A stretch of 64,000 nt of DNA. Source: Glacieibacterium sp965200405. GTDB taxonomy: Bacteria; Pseudomonadota; Alphaproteobacteria; Sphingomonadales; Sphingomonadaceae. The notes beneath the pieces were generated by a model. It was not told where the DNA came from. It was given only the letters and a program-made list of their open reading frames with translations, and ran no database searches. Shown here piece by piece: positions 51,043 through 60,336 of the stretch. Every line of letters starts with the position of its first letter. Position 1 is the stretch's first letter. Where the stretch lies: NCBI RefSeq assembly GCF_965200405.1, contig NZ_OZ241356.1, positions 3,224,001 through 3,288,000 on the forward strand. The letters run 5' to 3'. A program made the position numbers and the translations under genes.

Positions 51043-52579
51043 TCCATTGACCGGGCCACCCGCGCGCTGGCGGTTCAGCCTCGCGCCGCGCATCCTTGCG
51101 GTCAACGTCTTTGCCATCCTCGCCCTGGCGTTGAGCGTCGCCTATCTCGACACGTTTCGCGAACGGCTGATCGATCAGCGCAGCAGCGAGCTCAGGCTTC
51201 AGGCCACCTTGATCGGTGATTTTCTATCGCGCGTGCCATCGGCGCAATGGCCGGCGCTCGCCGCCCGCTTCGGCGCAATCGGCGGCTCGCGGTTACGGGT
51301 CTATGCGACGGATGGCAGCCTGGCTGCCGACAGCTGGCGCGCTACCGGGCCGACCTTCGAGCTCGTCGACCCGCGTACCGAGCCGTTTCGCCGTGACGCC
51401 GCCCGCGCGCTCGACATAGTCATCGAGGGCTTCGGCACGACGCACCATCTCGACGATTATGTCGAACCGGCGCGCGATAATGCCGCGGCCTGGTCGGAGG
51501 TCCTTGTTGCCCGCAACGGCAAGGTCGTCGACCTCCGCCGTCGTGCACCCGACCGCACCGTCATCATCAGCGCCGCCGCTCCGCTCGGTACCGGCCCAGC
51601 CCCACGACCGACGCTGCAACTCACCCTCGACACCCGCGACATCACCCGCCTTGTCCGCGCCGAGCGAGCAACGCTTGGCATGGTCTTCCTCGGTGTGCTG
51701 GCAGTCAGCCTGTTCTTTTCGAATTTCCTCGCCAACACGATTGTTCGCCCGCTCCGCTTGCTGGCCGTGTCGGCACAGCGCGTTCGCCTCGGTCGTGCCC
51801 GTGAAGTCACGGTGCCCCGCTTCAAGCGCCGCCGTGACGAGATCGGCCAATTGGCACGGGCGCTCAGCGACATGACTGGTGCACTCCGCGACCGCATCGA
51901 CGCGACCGAAGCATTCGCCGCCGACGTTGCGCATGAACTCAAGAACCCGCTGGCTAGCCTGCGCAGCGCAGTCGATTCGCTCGAACTGGTCAAGGACCCG
52001 GCGCTCAAGACACAGTTGATGGAGGTGATCCGCGACGATGTCGGTCGTATCGACCGGCTGATCACCGACATTGCCGACGCCAGTCGCCTGGATGCCGAGC
52101 TGTCCCGCAGCCGTTTCGAACGCATCGATTTCGGCGACCTCACCGGCAATCTGGTCAAGGCTTATGAGACCGCCGGCCTGCCGCGTGGCGTACAGATCGC
52201 CTACGCCCGACCGGAGGGCGACACCGCCGTCACGCTCGGCGAGGGCGACCGGCTTGCGCAAGTGGTCCGCAACCTGATCGACAATGCCGTGTCCTTCTCG
52301 CCCGACGGCGGCCTGGTAGTGGTCGTTGTCGTTCATGCCGGCGACCGGGTGCTGCTGCGCGTCGACGACAGCGGCCCCGGCATTCCGACCGAGAACCGCG
52401 AGGACATCTTCAGGCGGTTTTACACCGAACGCCCGGAAGGTGAGGATTTCGGCCGACATTCCGGGCTGGGCCTGGCGATCGTCAGGACGATCGTCGAAGC
52501 TCATGACGGCAATGTCGAAGTGCTCGACCGGCATCCCGGCAATGGTGCGCGCTTCATCGTCTCCCTGCCCGCGGTATGA
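51011..52579 (+). CDS. chvG: sensor histidine kinase ChvG
   Basis: A 522-residue membrane kinase. One N-terminal membrane helix (ILAVNVFAILALALSVAYL), a periplasmic domain of about 180 residues, a second helix (MVFLGVLAVSLFFSNFLA), then a HAMP domain (RPLRLLAVSAQRVRLGR). Phospho-acceptor His308 is in FAADVAHELKNPLASLRSA, and the ATPase boxes are RNLIDNAVSFSPDGG, DDSGPGIPTENRE and GLGLAIVRTIVEAHDG. The ATG start overlaps chvI by 32 bases; TTG 51047 would remove most of that overlap. Its stop overlaps the next start as ATGA. Confidence 0.95.
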   Translation: MASATASTKPDPLTGPPARWRFSLAPRILAVNVFAILALALSVAYLDTFRERLIDQRSSELRLQATLIGDFLSRVPSAQWPALAARFGAIGGSRLRVYATDGSLAADSWRATGPTFELVDPRTEPFRRDAARALDIVIEGFGTTHHLDDYVEPARDNAAAWSEVLVARNGKVVDLRRRAPDRTVIISAAAPLGTGPAPRPTLQLTLDTRDITRLVRAERATLGMVFLGVLAVSLFFSNFLANTIVRPLRLLAVSAQRVRLGRAREVTVPRFKRRRDEIGQLARALSDMTGALRDRIDATEAFAADVAHELKNPLASLRSAVDSLELVKDPALKTQLMEVIRDDVGRIDRLITDIADASRLDAELSRSRFERIDFGDLTGNLVKAYETAGLPRGVQIAYARPEGDTAVTLGEGDRLAQVVRNLIDNAVSFSPDGGLVVVVVVHAGDRVLLRVDDSGPGIPTENREDIFRRFYTERPEGEDFGRHSGLGLAIVRTIVEAHDGNVEVLDRHPGNGARFIVSLPAV

Positions 52580-53937
52580 TCCGCGTCCACGCCACGGCAG
52601 TCTCGATCGACGGCCGGGCCGTGCTGCTACTGGGGCGTCCCGGCAGCGGCAAATCGGACCTGGCGCTCCGGCTGATCGACCGCGGCGCCGTGCTGATCGC
52701 CGATGACCAGGTCGAGCTCAGCCGCGACGGCGATGGCCTGGTTGCCTCTGCACCGGCGACGATTGCAGGCATGCTGGAGATCCGCGGCTGCGGCATCGCC
52801 GCGATGCCCTTTGCCCACAGTGTCCCGGTGGCGATGGCCTTCGACCTGGAAAGCCTGCCGGACCGCCTTCCCGACGCGACGACCCGTGACGTCGCGGGGG
52901 TCGCCCTGCCATGTCTGGCGCTCTCACCCTTCGAAACCGCGGCGCCCCTCAAGGTCGAAGCGGCTTTGCGCGCCCTGCGAACGGGAGTAGAAGCCGCGCC
53001 CGTGACCTCTGAACCACCTTCGCCCAGCGGCCCGACCCGGGTACTTATCATCACCGGCATGTCCGGCGCCGGCAAGTCGACGGCATTGAAGGCTCTGGAG
53101 GACCTTGGCTTCGAGGCGGTCGACAATCTGCCACTGGCGCTTCTGGATCGACTGCTGGACCCCGACGAGATCGAGTCCGGCCGACCGCTCGCCTTCGGCA
53201 TCGACTCGCGCACGCGGGGCTTCGACGGCGAGGCAATCGTGGCGCGGCTCAAGGCACTCCGCGCCGACCACCTCGATGTCCGACTGGTCTTCCTCGACTG
53301 CAGTGGTGGCGAACTGACTCGCCGCTTTTCCGAAACCCGGCGCCGGCACCCGTTGGCGCTCGACCGCCCCGCTGCCGACGGCATTGCCGCCGAGCGCGAA
53401 TTGACCGCGCCGCTGCGCCGCTGGGCCGATGCCGTGATCGACACCACCGACTACCGCGCCGCCGACCTGCGCGCTGCGATCGGCGAGCGCTTCGGCACCG
53501 GTGCCGGCCATGCGCTGACCATCACCTTGACGTCGTTCGGTTTCGCGCGGGGGCTGCCACGCGATGCCGACCTGGTGTTCGACATGCGGTTCCTCGCCAA
53601 CCCGCACTGGGACCTGGAGCTGCGCCCGCTGACCGGCGAGGACGAGGCCGTCGCCGCCTATGTCGCGGCGGACCCAGCGTTCTCGCCCGCCTATGAGCGG
53701 ATCGTTGATCTGCTGCTGACCCTGCTCCCCGGCTATGGTCGCGAAGGCAAGTCCTACCTGACCGTCGCCTTCGGCTGCACCGGCGGTCGCCATCGCTCGG
53801 TGTTCGTGGCACAAGCAGTTGCTGCACGTTTGCGCTCAGCAGGTTACGATCCGCATCTAATCCACCGTGACAAGACGGGACGCGGCAACGATGCCGCTCC
53901 CGTCAGTGAAGACAGACTGGAGCAATCGGTCGCATGA
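52576..53937 (+). CDS. hprK-rapZ: HPr kinase/phosphorylase - RapZ fusion protein
   Basis: A single 453-codon frame containing two proteins usually encoded separately. Residues 1-142 are the short alphaproteobacterial HprK catalytic domain: Walker A GRPGSGKSD at 20-28, LIADDQVEL, and MLEIRGCGI. Residues about 143-453 are a complete RapZ: Walker A GMSGAGKST at 161-169, AVDNLPLALLDRLL, RRRHPLA, DTTDYRAADLR, SFGFARGLPRDADLVFDMRFLANPHW, and the C-terminal FGCTGGRHRSVFVA. The junction is a Pro/Ser-rich linker (VTSEPPSPSGPT). A GTG at 53002 could act as an internal RapZ start. Coupled by ATGA overlaps to chvG before it and EIIA after it. Confidence 0.88.
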   Translation: MIRVHATAVSIDGRAVLLLGRPGSGKSDLALRLIDRGAVLIADDQVELSRDGDGLVASAPATIAGMLEIRGCGIAAMPFAHSVPVAMAFDLESLPDRLPDATTRDVAGVALPCLALSPFETAAPLKVEAALRALRTGVEAAPVTSEPPSPSGPTRVLIITGMSGAGKSTALKALEDLGFEAVDNLPLALLDRLLDPDEIESGRPLAFGIDSRTRGFDGEAIVARLKALRADHLDVRLVFLDCSGGELTRRFSETRRRHPLALDRPAADGIAAERELTAPLRRWADAVIDTTDYRAADLRAAIGERFGTGAGHALTITLTSFGFARGLPRDADLVFDMRFLANPHWDLELRPLTGEDEAVAAYVAADPAFSPAYERIVDLLLTLLPGYGREGKSYLTVAFGCTGGRHRSVFVAQAVAARLRSAGYDPHLIHRDKTGRGNDAAPVSEDRLEQSVA

Positions 53938-54338
53938 TCGGACTCGTACTTGTTACCCACGGTCGGCTAGCGGCGGAATTCGTCTTTGCGATGGAGCATG
54001 TCGTTGGTCCGCAGACTGCGATCGAGGCGATCTGCATCGGCGCTGACGATGACATGGAAGCCAGGCGCGCCGATATCGCCGCGGCAGTCGCAAAGGTCGA
54101 CGGAGGCAAAGGCGTCATCGTGCTGACCGACATGTTCGGTGGCACACCGTCCAACCTGGCGATCTCGTTGATGGGCACGGGGCAGATCGAGGTAATTGCT
54201 GGCGTCAACCTGCCGATGCTGATCCGCCTCGCCAGTGTCCGCAAGGTAATGACCGTCGCCGCCGCCGTCGACGCGGCGCAGGAAGCCGGTCGCAAGTATA
54301 TCTCGGTCGCTTCGCAGATCCTCGGCGAGGCGGCCTGA
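53934..54338 (+). CDS. PTS EIIA component, mannose-family type
   Basis: A 134-residue EIIA-Man-like domain. The phospho-accepting histidine is His9 in GLVLVTHGRLAAEF; later motifs are VLTDMFGGTPSNLAISL and VIAGVNLPMLIRLA. With HPr and HprK and no sugar permease nearby it belongs to a regulatory (nitrogen/carbon-control) PTS, not sugar uptake. ATG overlaps the fusion-gene stop by 4 nt. Confidence 0.93.
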   Translation: MIGLVLVTHGRLAAEFVFAMEHVVGPQTAIEAICIGADDDMEARRADIAAAVAKVDGGKGVIVLTDMFGGTPSNLAISLMGTGQIEVIAGVNLPMLIRLASVRKVMTVAAAVDAAQEAGRKYISVASQILGEAA

Positions 54339-54339
54339 G

Positions 54340-54609
54340 TTGGCTGGCCCCGTCACCGTACCGATCACCAATCGCCGCGGTCTCCATGCCCGTGCGAGCG
54401 CCCGCTTTGTGACGTTGGCCAGCACCTTCGACGCGGTGGTCACGGTCAGCAAGGACGGCTCCAGCGTCACCGGCACCTCGATCATGGGCTTGATGATGCT
54501 CGCCGCTGCGCCCGGTGACAGTGTCGACGTCGCGGCGTCAGGAACGCAGGCGGATGAAGCACTGGCCGCGCTCGTCGAACTGATCGAGAACAAGTTCGGC
54601 GAAGACTGA
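54340..54609 (+). CDS. ptsH: HPr family phosphocarrier protein
   Basis: An 89-residue HPr. The catalytic His16 is in NRRGLHARASARFV and the regulatory serine is Ser47 in GTSIMGLMML, the site phosphorylated by HprK. Both phosphorylation routes are therefore possible. TTG start at 54340, one base after the EIIA stop. Last gene of the chvI operon; its stop is 5 bases from the convergent pdeM stop. Confidence 0.94.
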   Translation: MAGPVTVPITNRRGLHARASARFVTLASTFDAVVTVSKDGSSVTGTSIMGLMMLAAAPGDSVDVAASGTQADEALAALVELIENKFGED

Positions 54610-54614
54610 CCGCG

Positions 54615-55283
54615 TCAGGCGGCGATCGGGAACCGCAACAATCGTTCTGCCGTCGGCACCAGCGCGACCAGCGGTCCACCCAGCACCCGGCCGAACACCG
54701 GGTCGCCGACGTCCAACCCCCCGGTCAAGGCACCGAAGGCCGGCAACACGATCTTGTTCGGCGTCACTGCAAAGCACCGTCGCGAGATACCCCGGCCGCG
54801 GACATGCAGCTTGAGCTTCGGATGGTAATGCCCTGAAATCTCGGGCTTGGCTTCGAGCACGTCGGCCTCGTGGCGCAGCAGGATGCCGCTCGCTTCGCAC
54901 TCGGCCATTACCCGTCCGCCAAGCGAACGAGCGACCTCATGATCATGGTTGCCGGTGATCCACAGCCAGTCAAGCGTACGGGTCAGCCGCTCGAGAACCG
55001 ACCGCGCCGCCGGTGGCAGGCGCTCTGGTCCGCCGGCATCTTGAAAGCTGTCCCCCAGGCACCACAACGACGTTGCTCCCGTCGCCTCGACCGCGTCGAT
55101 CACCGCGGCCAGCGTATCGGTCGTGTCGTAAGGGGGCAGGAACTGCTGGCGCGTTCCGTACCAGCTCGCCTTCTCGAAGTGCAGGTCTGCGACCAGCAAG
55201 GCGTTGCGCGACGGCCAGAATAGCGCGCCCGACGTCAGCGGCACGAACTCCTGACCTGCGAACGAAAAGGCAACGGATGACAT
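54615..55283 (-). CDS. pdeM: ligase-associated DNA damage response endonuclease PdeM
   Basis: A 222-residue metallophosphoesterase of the family found with bacterial Lhr-type helicases. Metal motifs: LLVADLHFEKASW, LGDSFQDAGG, WITGNHDHE, and GHYHPKL. Role in DNA-damage response is from family association. It is 49 bases downstream of the helicase gene on the same strand. Confidence 0.92.
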   Translation of the reverse strand: MSSVAFSFAGQEFVPLTSGALFWPSRNALLVADLHFEKASWYGTRQQFLPPYDTTDTLAAVIDAVEATGATSLWCLGDSFQDAGGPERLPPAARSVLERLTRTLDWLWITGNHDHEVARSLGGRVMAECEASGILLRHEADVLEAKPEISGHYHPKLKLHVRGRGISRRCFAVTPNKIVLPAFGALTGGLDVGDPVFGRVLGGPLVALVPTAERLLRFPIAA

Positions 55284-55332
55284 TCGTCGCGGTATAGCGA
55301 CGATGCCCGTCGCTGCAAGCTAAGTCGCACGT

Positions 55333-57762
55333 TCAGTCGAGCCGCATCGCCTCCGCCGCCAGCGCGTCCGCCTCGATCAGCAACGCTTCGTCGGCGCCGC
55401 CGAACACGCGCTCGCGTCCAGCCTCCAGCAGCACCGGGACAGCCAGTGGCGACACCCGCGCGAGCTTCATATGCACCATCGACGTCTGCGCGCGCTCCAG
55501 CAAAGCTCCCAACCGGTCGATGTCGGTAAGCTTCGATCGCGCGTCGCTCCATGCCGCAGTCAACAGGAGATGATCGGGCTCGTGCCGGCGCAACACATCG
55601 TAGATCAGGTCGCTGGAGAAGGTCACCTGCTTGCCGGTCTTGTGCTGGCCGGGATGTTGTCGGTCGATGAGGCCGCCGATCACCGCGACTTCGCGGAACG
55701 CCCGGCGCAGGAAAGGCGTCGCGGCGATCCACTCTGACAGCTCCTCCTCGAAGATGTCCGGCGAGAACAGCGGCTTGGGGTCGAGTACCGGCTTGAGGCT
55801 CCAGGTCGCCAGAATATAGTCGCTGCCGACGAAGCCGAGCGGCTGCAGGCCGGCTGCCTCCATACGCTGCGTCATCAGCATCCCCAGCGTCTGGTGCGCA
55901 TTCCGGCCCTCGAACCCATAGGCCACCATGAAGTGCTTGCCTTCGCGCTCGAACGTCTCGACGAGAAGGTCGTCCAGGCCGGGAAGCTTGGAACGCAACT
56001 GCTGATAGCTCAGCCATTCATGAACATCCGGCGGCATTTCCGACCAGCGTTCGGGCGTGTTGAACAGACCGCGCACCCGCGTCGCAAGGTTGGTCGACAA
56101 TGGCATGCGCCCACCGACATAGGTCGGCACTCGCGGGTCGCCACGCGACAGCTTGACGAACATGTCCGGACCATCGAAACCCGTCACCTCAAGGACTTGC
56201 CCGGCGAACATGAAGCTGTCGCCGAGCCGCAACTGTGAGGCGAACCACTCCTCGACCTTGCCGAAGCTGCGCCCGCGCCGCCCGAGCTTGACGTTCAGGG
56301 CCGCCGCCTCGACGATAGTGCCGGCGTTGAGGCGGTGCTGCACCGCCATGCGTGGGTGGGTGACCCGGTACAGGCCGTCGACGCCCAGCGTGAGGCGTTT
56401 GTAGCGATCATAGGCACGGAGCGAGTAGCCGCCCGACTCGACGAAGCCGAGGGTGCGATCGAACTCGGCGCGCGGCAGCCCGGCATAGGGTGCGCTCGAC
56501 CGAATTTCGCCGAACAGCGCATCTGCGGTGAACGGCGCGGCGCTGCCGCAAGCCATGATGTGCTGCGCCAGCACGTCGAGACCGCCGGGCCGGAAAATGT
56601 CATGGTCGAGCTCGCCCTGCTCGACCGCATCGCGCGCGGCCAGCGACTCCAGATATTCGAAGCGATTGCCCGGCACGACGACGGCTTCCGACGCCTCGTC
56701 CATGCGGTGGTTGGCGCGACCGATGCGCTGCAATAGTCGCGACGAACCCTTGGGCGCGCCCATCTGCACCACCAGGTCGACGTCGCCCCAGTCGATGCCC
56801 AGATCGAGGCTGGCGGTCGCGACGATCGCGCGCAGCCGGCCGCTCGACATCGCGGCCTCAACCTTGCGCCGCGCTTCCGGGCTCAGCGAGCCGTGATGGA
56901 TACCGATCGGAAGCGAGTCGACATTCTCTGCCCACAGGTCGCGAAAGATCAACTCGGCCACAGCGCGCGTGTTGACGAAGACGATCGTCAACTTGTGGTT
57001 GGCGATCAGCTTGATGACCTCGGCGGCGGCGTAGCGGCCATTGTGCCCTGCCCAGGGGATGCGATCGTCGGGAACCAGAATGTGGACATGCGGCTCCGCG
57101 CCGGGATCGCCGACCACCAACCTGACGGATCCGGCGTCGGCATCGGGCGCGAGCCAGCCCTGATAGGCTTCAGGATCGGCAATCGTCGCACTCAGTCCGA
57201 CCCGTCGCAGCCCGGGGGCGAGCATCTGGCAGCGCGCCATCGCCAGGTTGAGCAGGTCACCGCGCTTGCTGGTGGCGAAGGCATGGACCTCATCGACGAT
57301 GATCGTCCGCAGGCTGCCGAGCATGCGCGCCGCGTCGGGGTAGCTGACCAGCAGCGACAGCGACTCCGGCGTGGTCAGCAGCATTTGCGGCGGCCGCTCG
57401 CGCTGCCTCACCTTGCGGTCGGAGGGCGTGTCGCCGGTGCGCGTCTCGACGCGGATGTCGAGGCCCATCTCATTGATCGGGTTGAGCAGATTGCGCTGCA
57501 CGTCGACGGCCAGCGCTTTCAGCGGCGACACATACAAGGTGTGGAGGCCATCGATCGGGTTCTCGATCAACTCCGCCAGGCTTGGAAGGAACCCGGCCAG
57601 CGTCTTGCCCGCACCGGTCGGCGCGACCAGCAGCGCATGGTCCCCTGCCCGCGCCGCAGCCAGCATCTCTGCCTGATGCCGCCGCACCGACCAGTCGCGC
57701 GTCGCGAACCAGTCGAGGATCTGGGGAGGGAGGGCAGCAGTCACTGGCAGGGATATAGGCAT
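55333..57762 (-). CDS. ligase-associated DNA damage response DEXH helicase (Lhr-like)
   Basis: An 809-residue SF2 helicase of the Lhr subfamily. Motif I is LLVAPTGAGKTLAG, II is IVDEVHAF, III is LSATIAD, VI is LQRIGRANHRM, with an additional GIHHGSLSPEARRKVE. The C-terminal half is the Lhr-core winged-helix/beta region. ATG 57762 is chosen; a GTG (VTAALPPQ) slightly downstream is possible. It is coupled with pdeM downstream and trmO upstream in one leftward unit. Confidence 0.92.
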   Translation of the reverse strand: MPISLPVTAALPPQILDWFATRDWSVRRHQAEMLAAARAGDHALLVAPTGAGKTLAGFLPSLAELIENPIDGLHTLYVSPLKALAVDVQRNLLNPINEMGLDIRVETRTGDTPSDRKVRQRERPPQMLLTTPESLSLLVSYPDAARMLGSLRTIIVDEVHAFATSKRGDLLNLAMARCQMLAPGLRRVGLSATIADPEAYQGWLAPDADAGSVRLVVGDPGAEPHVHILVPDDRIPWAGHNGRYAAAEVIKLIANHKLTIVFVNTRAVAELIFRDLWAENVDSLPIGIHHGSLSPEARRKVEAAMSSGRLRAIVATASLDLGIDWGDVDLVVQMGAPKGSSRLLQRIGRANHRMDEASEAVVVPGNRFEYLESLAARDAVEQGELDHDIFRPGGLDVLAQHIMACGSAAPFTADALFGEIRSSAPYAGLPRAEFDRTLGFVESGGYSLRAYDRYKRLTLGVDGLYRVTHPRMAVQHRLNAGTIVEAAALNVKLGRRGRSFGKVEEWFASQLRLGDSFMFAGQVLEVTGFDGPDMFVKLSRGDPRVPTYVGGRMPLSTNLATRVRGLFNTPERWSEMPPDVHEWLSYQQLRSKLPGLDDLLVETFEREGKHFMVAYGFEGRNAHQTLGMLMTQRMEAAGLQPLGFVGSDYILATWSLKPVLDPKPLFSPDIFEEELSEWIAATPFLRRAFREVAVIGGLIDRQHPGQHKTGKQVTFSSDLIYDVLRRHEPDHLLLTAAWSDARSKLTDIDRLGALLERAQTSMVHMKLARVSPLAVPVLLEAGRERVFGGADEALLIEADALAAEAMRLD

Positions 57763-57793
57763 CGGCAGGCGAAACGAGCAGGTTGCCCAGGCG

Positions 57794-58261
57794 CTACCAA
57801 TAGCTCGCCATGATTTCGCTCGCCCAAGCGGGTTCGCGGATATCGCCGCGCGGCAGGAAGCCACGCATCACCGGCTTGATGTCGAGGACCGGTGTTCCGT
57901 CGATCGCGTCCAGGCCCTCGACGGAGATGGTCAAGCCGTCGACGCCAACCAGCCTGCAGGTGCACAGGCCGAGGCGGTTCGGTCGATTTTTGCCGCGCTG
58001 GGCGAAGATCCCGACGAGCGGCCAGTCGGAGCGGCCGCGTGGGTGGCGGGCGCCGCTCTCGATCTTGGCCACGGGCACCCGGTCGAAGTGGAAGATGACC
58101 TCGAGGTGCGAGAAGTCTGCTAGCCCGGCAAGCGCTTCGTGGGTGAACAAGCTGCTATCGAGCTCGATCCGCGCGACGCTCTCGCCCCAGTCGTCGTCGA
58201 TCGCCTCCGCCCGTCCGCCACGAACAACACCGACCGGCATGACCGTGATTGCCTCGACCAT
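57794..58261 (-). CDS. trmO: tRNA N6-threonylcarbamoyladenosine methyltransferase TrmO (TsaA family)
   Basis: A 155-residue SAM-dependent methyltransferase with the family's beta-barrel fold. Motifs: PVGVVRGGRAEAIDDDWG, LEVIFHFDRV, HPRGRSDWPLVGIFAQRGKNRPNRLGL and VLDIKPVMRGF. It methylates t6A37 in tRNA(Thr). The protein is short, lacking the C-terminal domain of the E. coli enzyme, as in archaeal-type members. First gene of the unit running into the helicase; divergent from the exonuclease gene with 90 bases between. Confidence 0.9.
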   Translation of the reverse strand: MVEAITVMPVGVVRGGRAEAIDDDWGESVARIELDSSLFTHEALAGLADFSHLEVIFHFDRVPVAKIESGARHPRGRSDWPLVGIFAQRGKNRPNRLGLCTCRLVGVDGLTISVEGLDAIDGTPVLDIKPVMRGFLPRGDIREPAWASEIMASYW

Positions 58262-58351
58262 GAGCCTCCCCTCTTGCGAACGCGAAGCGCCGTCTAGCAC
58301 GGCGATGCCGCAGGCGTGGCATGTCCGGATGGACGGTCCTATATTCAGGAC

Positions 58352-59353
58352 ATGCCCGCCCCCGGTTCCTGGCTCCAGCCCCACCCCGAGGGCATCTACG
58401 TCGCCCCCGGCGACTTCTGGATCGATCCGTCGCAGCCCAAGGATCGCGCGCTGGTCACCCACGGCCATGCCGACCACGCCCGTTCCGGTCACAACAAGGT
58501 GCTGGCGACCAAGGGCACGCTGGCGATCATGGACGTGCGCTATGGCGAGCAGGTCGGCGGCCAGGGCGTCGACTATGGCGAGACGGTCACGGTTGGCGAT
58601 GTCACGGCTCGTTTCGTCCCGGCCGGGCATGTCCTCGGCTCGGCCCAAATCGTGCTCGAGCACAAGGGCGAGCGTATCGTCGTCTCGGGCGACTACAAGC
58701 GCCGGGCGGACCCGACCTGCGAGGGCTTCGAGCCGGTGCCATGCGATATCTTCGTCACCGAGGCGACCTTCGGACTGCCGGTGTTCCGCCATCCAGACAC
58801 GACGCAGGAGATCGGCAAGGCGGTGACTGCTCTGCAGGCCAATCCAGACCGCTGCGTGCTGATTGGTGCCTATGCGCTTGGAAAGGCGCAGCGGGTGATC
58901 GCGGGGCTGCGCCAGATCGGCCACACCGACCCGATCTACATTCACGGCGCGCTACAGCGCCTGTGCGACCTGTACGTGTCGCTGGGCGTCGACCTGGGCG
59001 AGCTTAGGCCGGCGGCAGGGCTGAAGCCGGCGGAGATGAAGGGCGCGATCGTCATGGCGCCGCCCTCCGCGCTCAACGACCGCTGGTCGCGGCGGCTGCC
59101 GGAGCCGATCACGGCGATGGCCTCGGGCTGGATGCGCGTCCGCCAGCGTGCCGTGCAGAAGATGGTCGAACTGCCGCTGATCGTCTCCGACCATGCCGAC
59201 TGGACCGAGCTGACCGACACTTGCACCGAGCTGGCGCCATCGGAGGTCTGGGTTACTCACGGCCGCGAGGAGGCGCTGGTCCATTGGTGCCACACCCGCC
59301 AGATGCGGGCTCGCGCGCTCGACCTCGTCGGCAAGGAAGACGAGGACGACTGA
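58352..59353 (+). CDS. ligase-associated DNA damage response exonuclease (MBL fold)
   Basis: A 333-residue metallo-beta-lactamase/beta-CASP-type nuclease. Zinc motif HGHADHARSGH is at the N-terminal side, with later metal histidines in PAGHVLGSAQI and IVSDHADWTEL. ATG 58352 chosen; an upstream ATG at 58316 has no family sequence. In other genomes this gene precedes an ATP-dependent DNA ligase; here it is followed instead by a TSUP transporter gene. Confidence 0.92.
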   Translation: MPAPGSWLQPHPEGIYVAPGDFWIDPSQPKDRALVTHGHADHARSGHNKVLATKGTLAIMDVRYGEQVGGQGVDYGETVTVGDVTARFVPAGHVLGSAQIVLEHKGERIVVSGDYKRRADPTCEGFEPVPCDIFVTEATFGLPVFRHPDTTQEIGKAVTALQANPDRCVLIGAYALGKAQRVIAGLRQIGHTDPIYIHGALQRLCDLYVSLGVDLGELRPAAGLKPAEMKGAIVMAPPSALNDRWSRRLPEPITAMASGWMRVRQRAVQKMVELPLIVSDHADWTELTDTCTELAPSEVWVTHGREEALVHWCHTRQMRARALDLVGKEDEDD

Positions 59354-59418
59354 CCGTTCTTTGAGCGGCTAAACGGGTTACGTTTCGCAGGCCGTGCGGC
59401 TATCGTCCGGCGCAGCCT

Positions 59419-60336
59419 ATGAACATCTACCTCCCCATCGCCGAGATGTCGGTCAACGTCTTCGTGATCGTCGGGCTGGGGGCGCTGGTCGGCTTCCTGT
59501 CGGGAATGTTCGGGGTTGGTGGCGGCTTCCTGACGACGCCGCTCCTGATCTTTTACGGCATCCCGCCGGCGATCGCGGTGGCGACATCGGCGACGCAGAT
59601 CACCGGGGCGAGCGTCTCGGGTGCGCTGGCCTATTGGCGGCGTGGCGGCGTCGATTTCAAGATGGGTGGCGTGCTGATCGCCGGTGGTTTCGTCGGCGCC
59701 GGGCTTGGATCGGTGCTGTTCGCGGCGCTGCAGTCGCTCGGGCAGATCGATGTGACGATCAACATCATCTACGTGCTGTTCCTCGGCAGCGTCGGCGGGC
59801 TGATGCTGAAGGAGGCGCTGGCGGAGTTGCGCCGCTCCCGCTCCGGCGTGCCGGTCACCGGGCGCCTGCACCCGCATCACCCGTGGATCGCCGCGCTGCC
59901 GTGGAAGATGCGTTTCTACAAATCGGGGTTGTACATCTCGCCGCTGGCGCCGTTCGGGCTGGGCATCGTCGTCGGCATCCTGACCGTCATCATGGGCATC
60001 GGCGGCGGCTTCATCATGGTGCCGGCGATGATCTACCTGCTCGGCATGTCGACCGGCGTGGTAGTCGGGACCAGCCTGTTCAACATCATCTTCGTCACCG
60101 CGGCGACGACGATCCTGCACTCGGTCGAGTCGCAGACCGTCGATATCGTCCTGGCGATCCTGTTGCTCTCCGGGGGCGTGCTGGGGGCGCAGTTCGGCGT
60201 GCGGGCGGCGCAGCGGCTCAAGCCCGACAAGCTGCGGCTGTTCCTGGCGCTGATCGTCGTTGCGGTCGCCATCCGCCTCGCCATCGGCCTGACCTGGCGA
60301 CCGGCGGAGCTGTTCACGATTTTCGGCCCGGCATGA
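59419..60336 (+). CDS. TSUP/TauE-SafE family transporter
   Basis: A 305-residue membrane protein with about eight helices. Family motifs are GALVGFLSGMFGVGGGFLTTPLLIFYGIP near the N-terminus and the second repeat IMGIGGGFIMVPAMIYLLGM. Family members export sulfite or sulfoacetate-type anions. ATG 59419. Its stop overlaps the next ATG (ATGA). Confidence 0.9.
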   Translation: MNIYLPIAEMSVNVFVIVGLGALVGFLSGMFGVGGGFLTTPLLIFYGIPPAIAVATSATQITGASVSGALAYWRRGGVDFKMGGVLIAGGFVGAGLGSVLFAALQSLGQIDVTINIIYVLFLGSVGGLMLKEALAELRRSRSGVPVTGRLHPHHPWIAALPWKMRFYKSGLYISPLAPFGLGIVVGILTVIMGIGGGFIMVPAMIYLLGMSTGVVVGTSLFNIIFVTAATTILHSVESQTVDIVLAILLLSGGVLGAQFGVRAAQRLKPDKLRLFLALIVVAVAIRLAIGLTWRPAELFTIFGPA

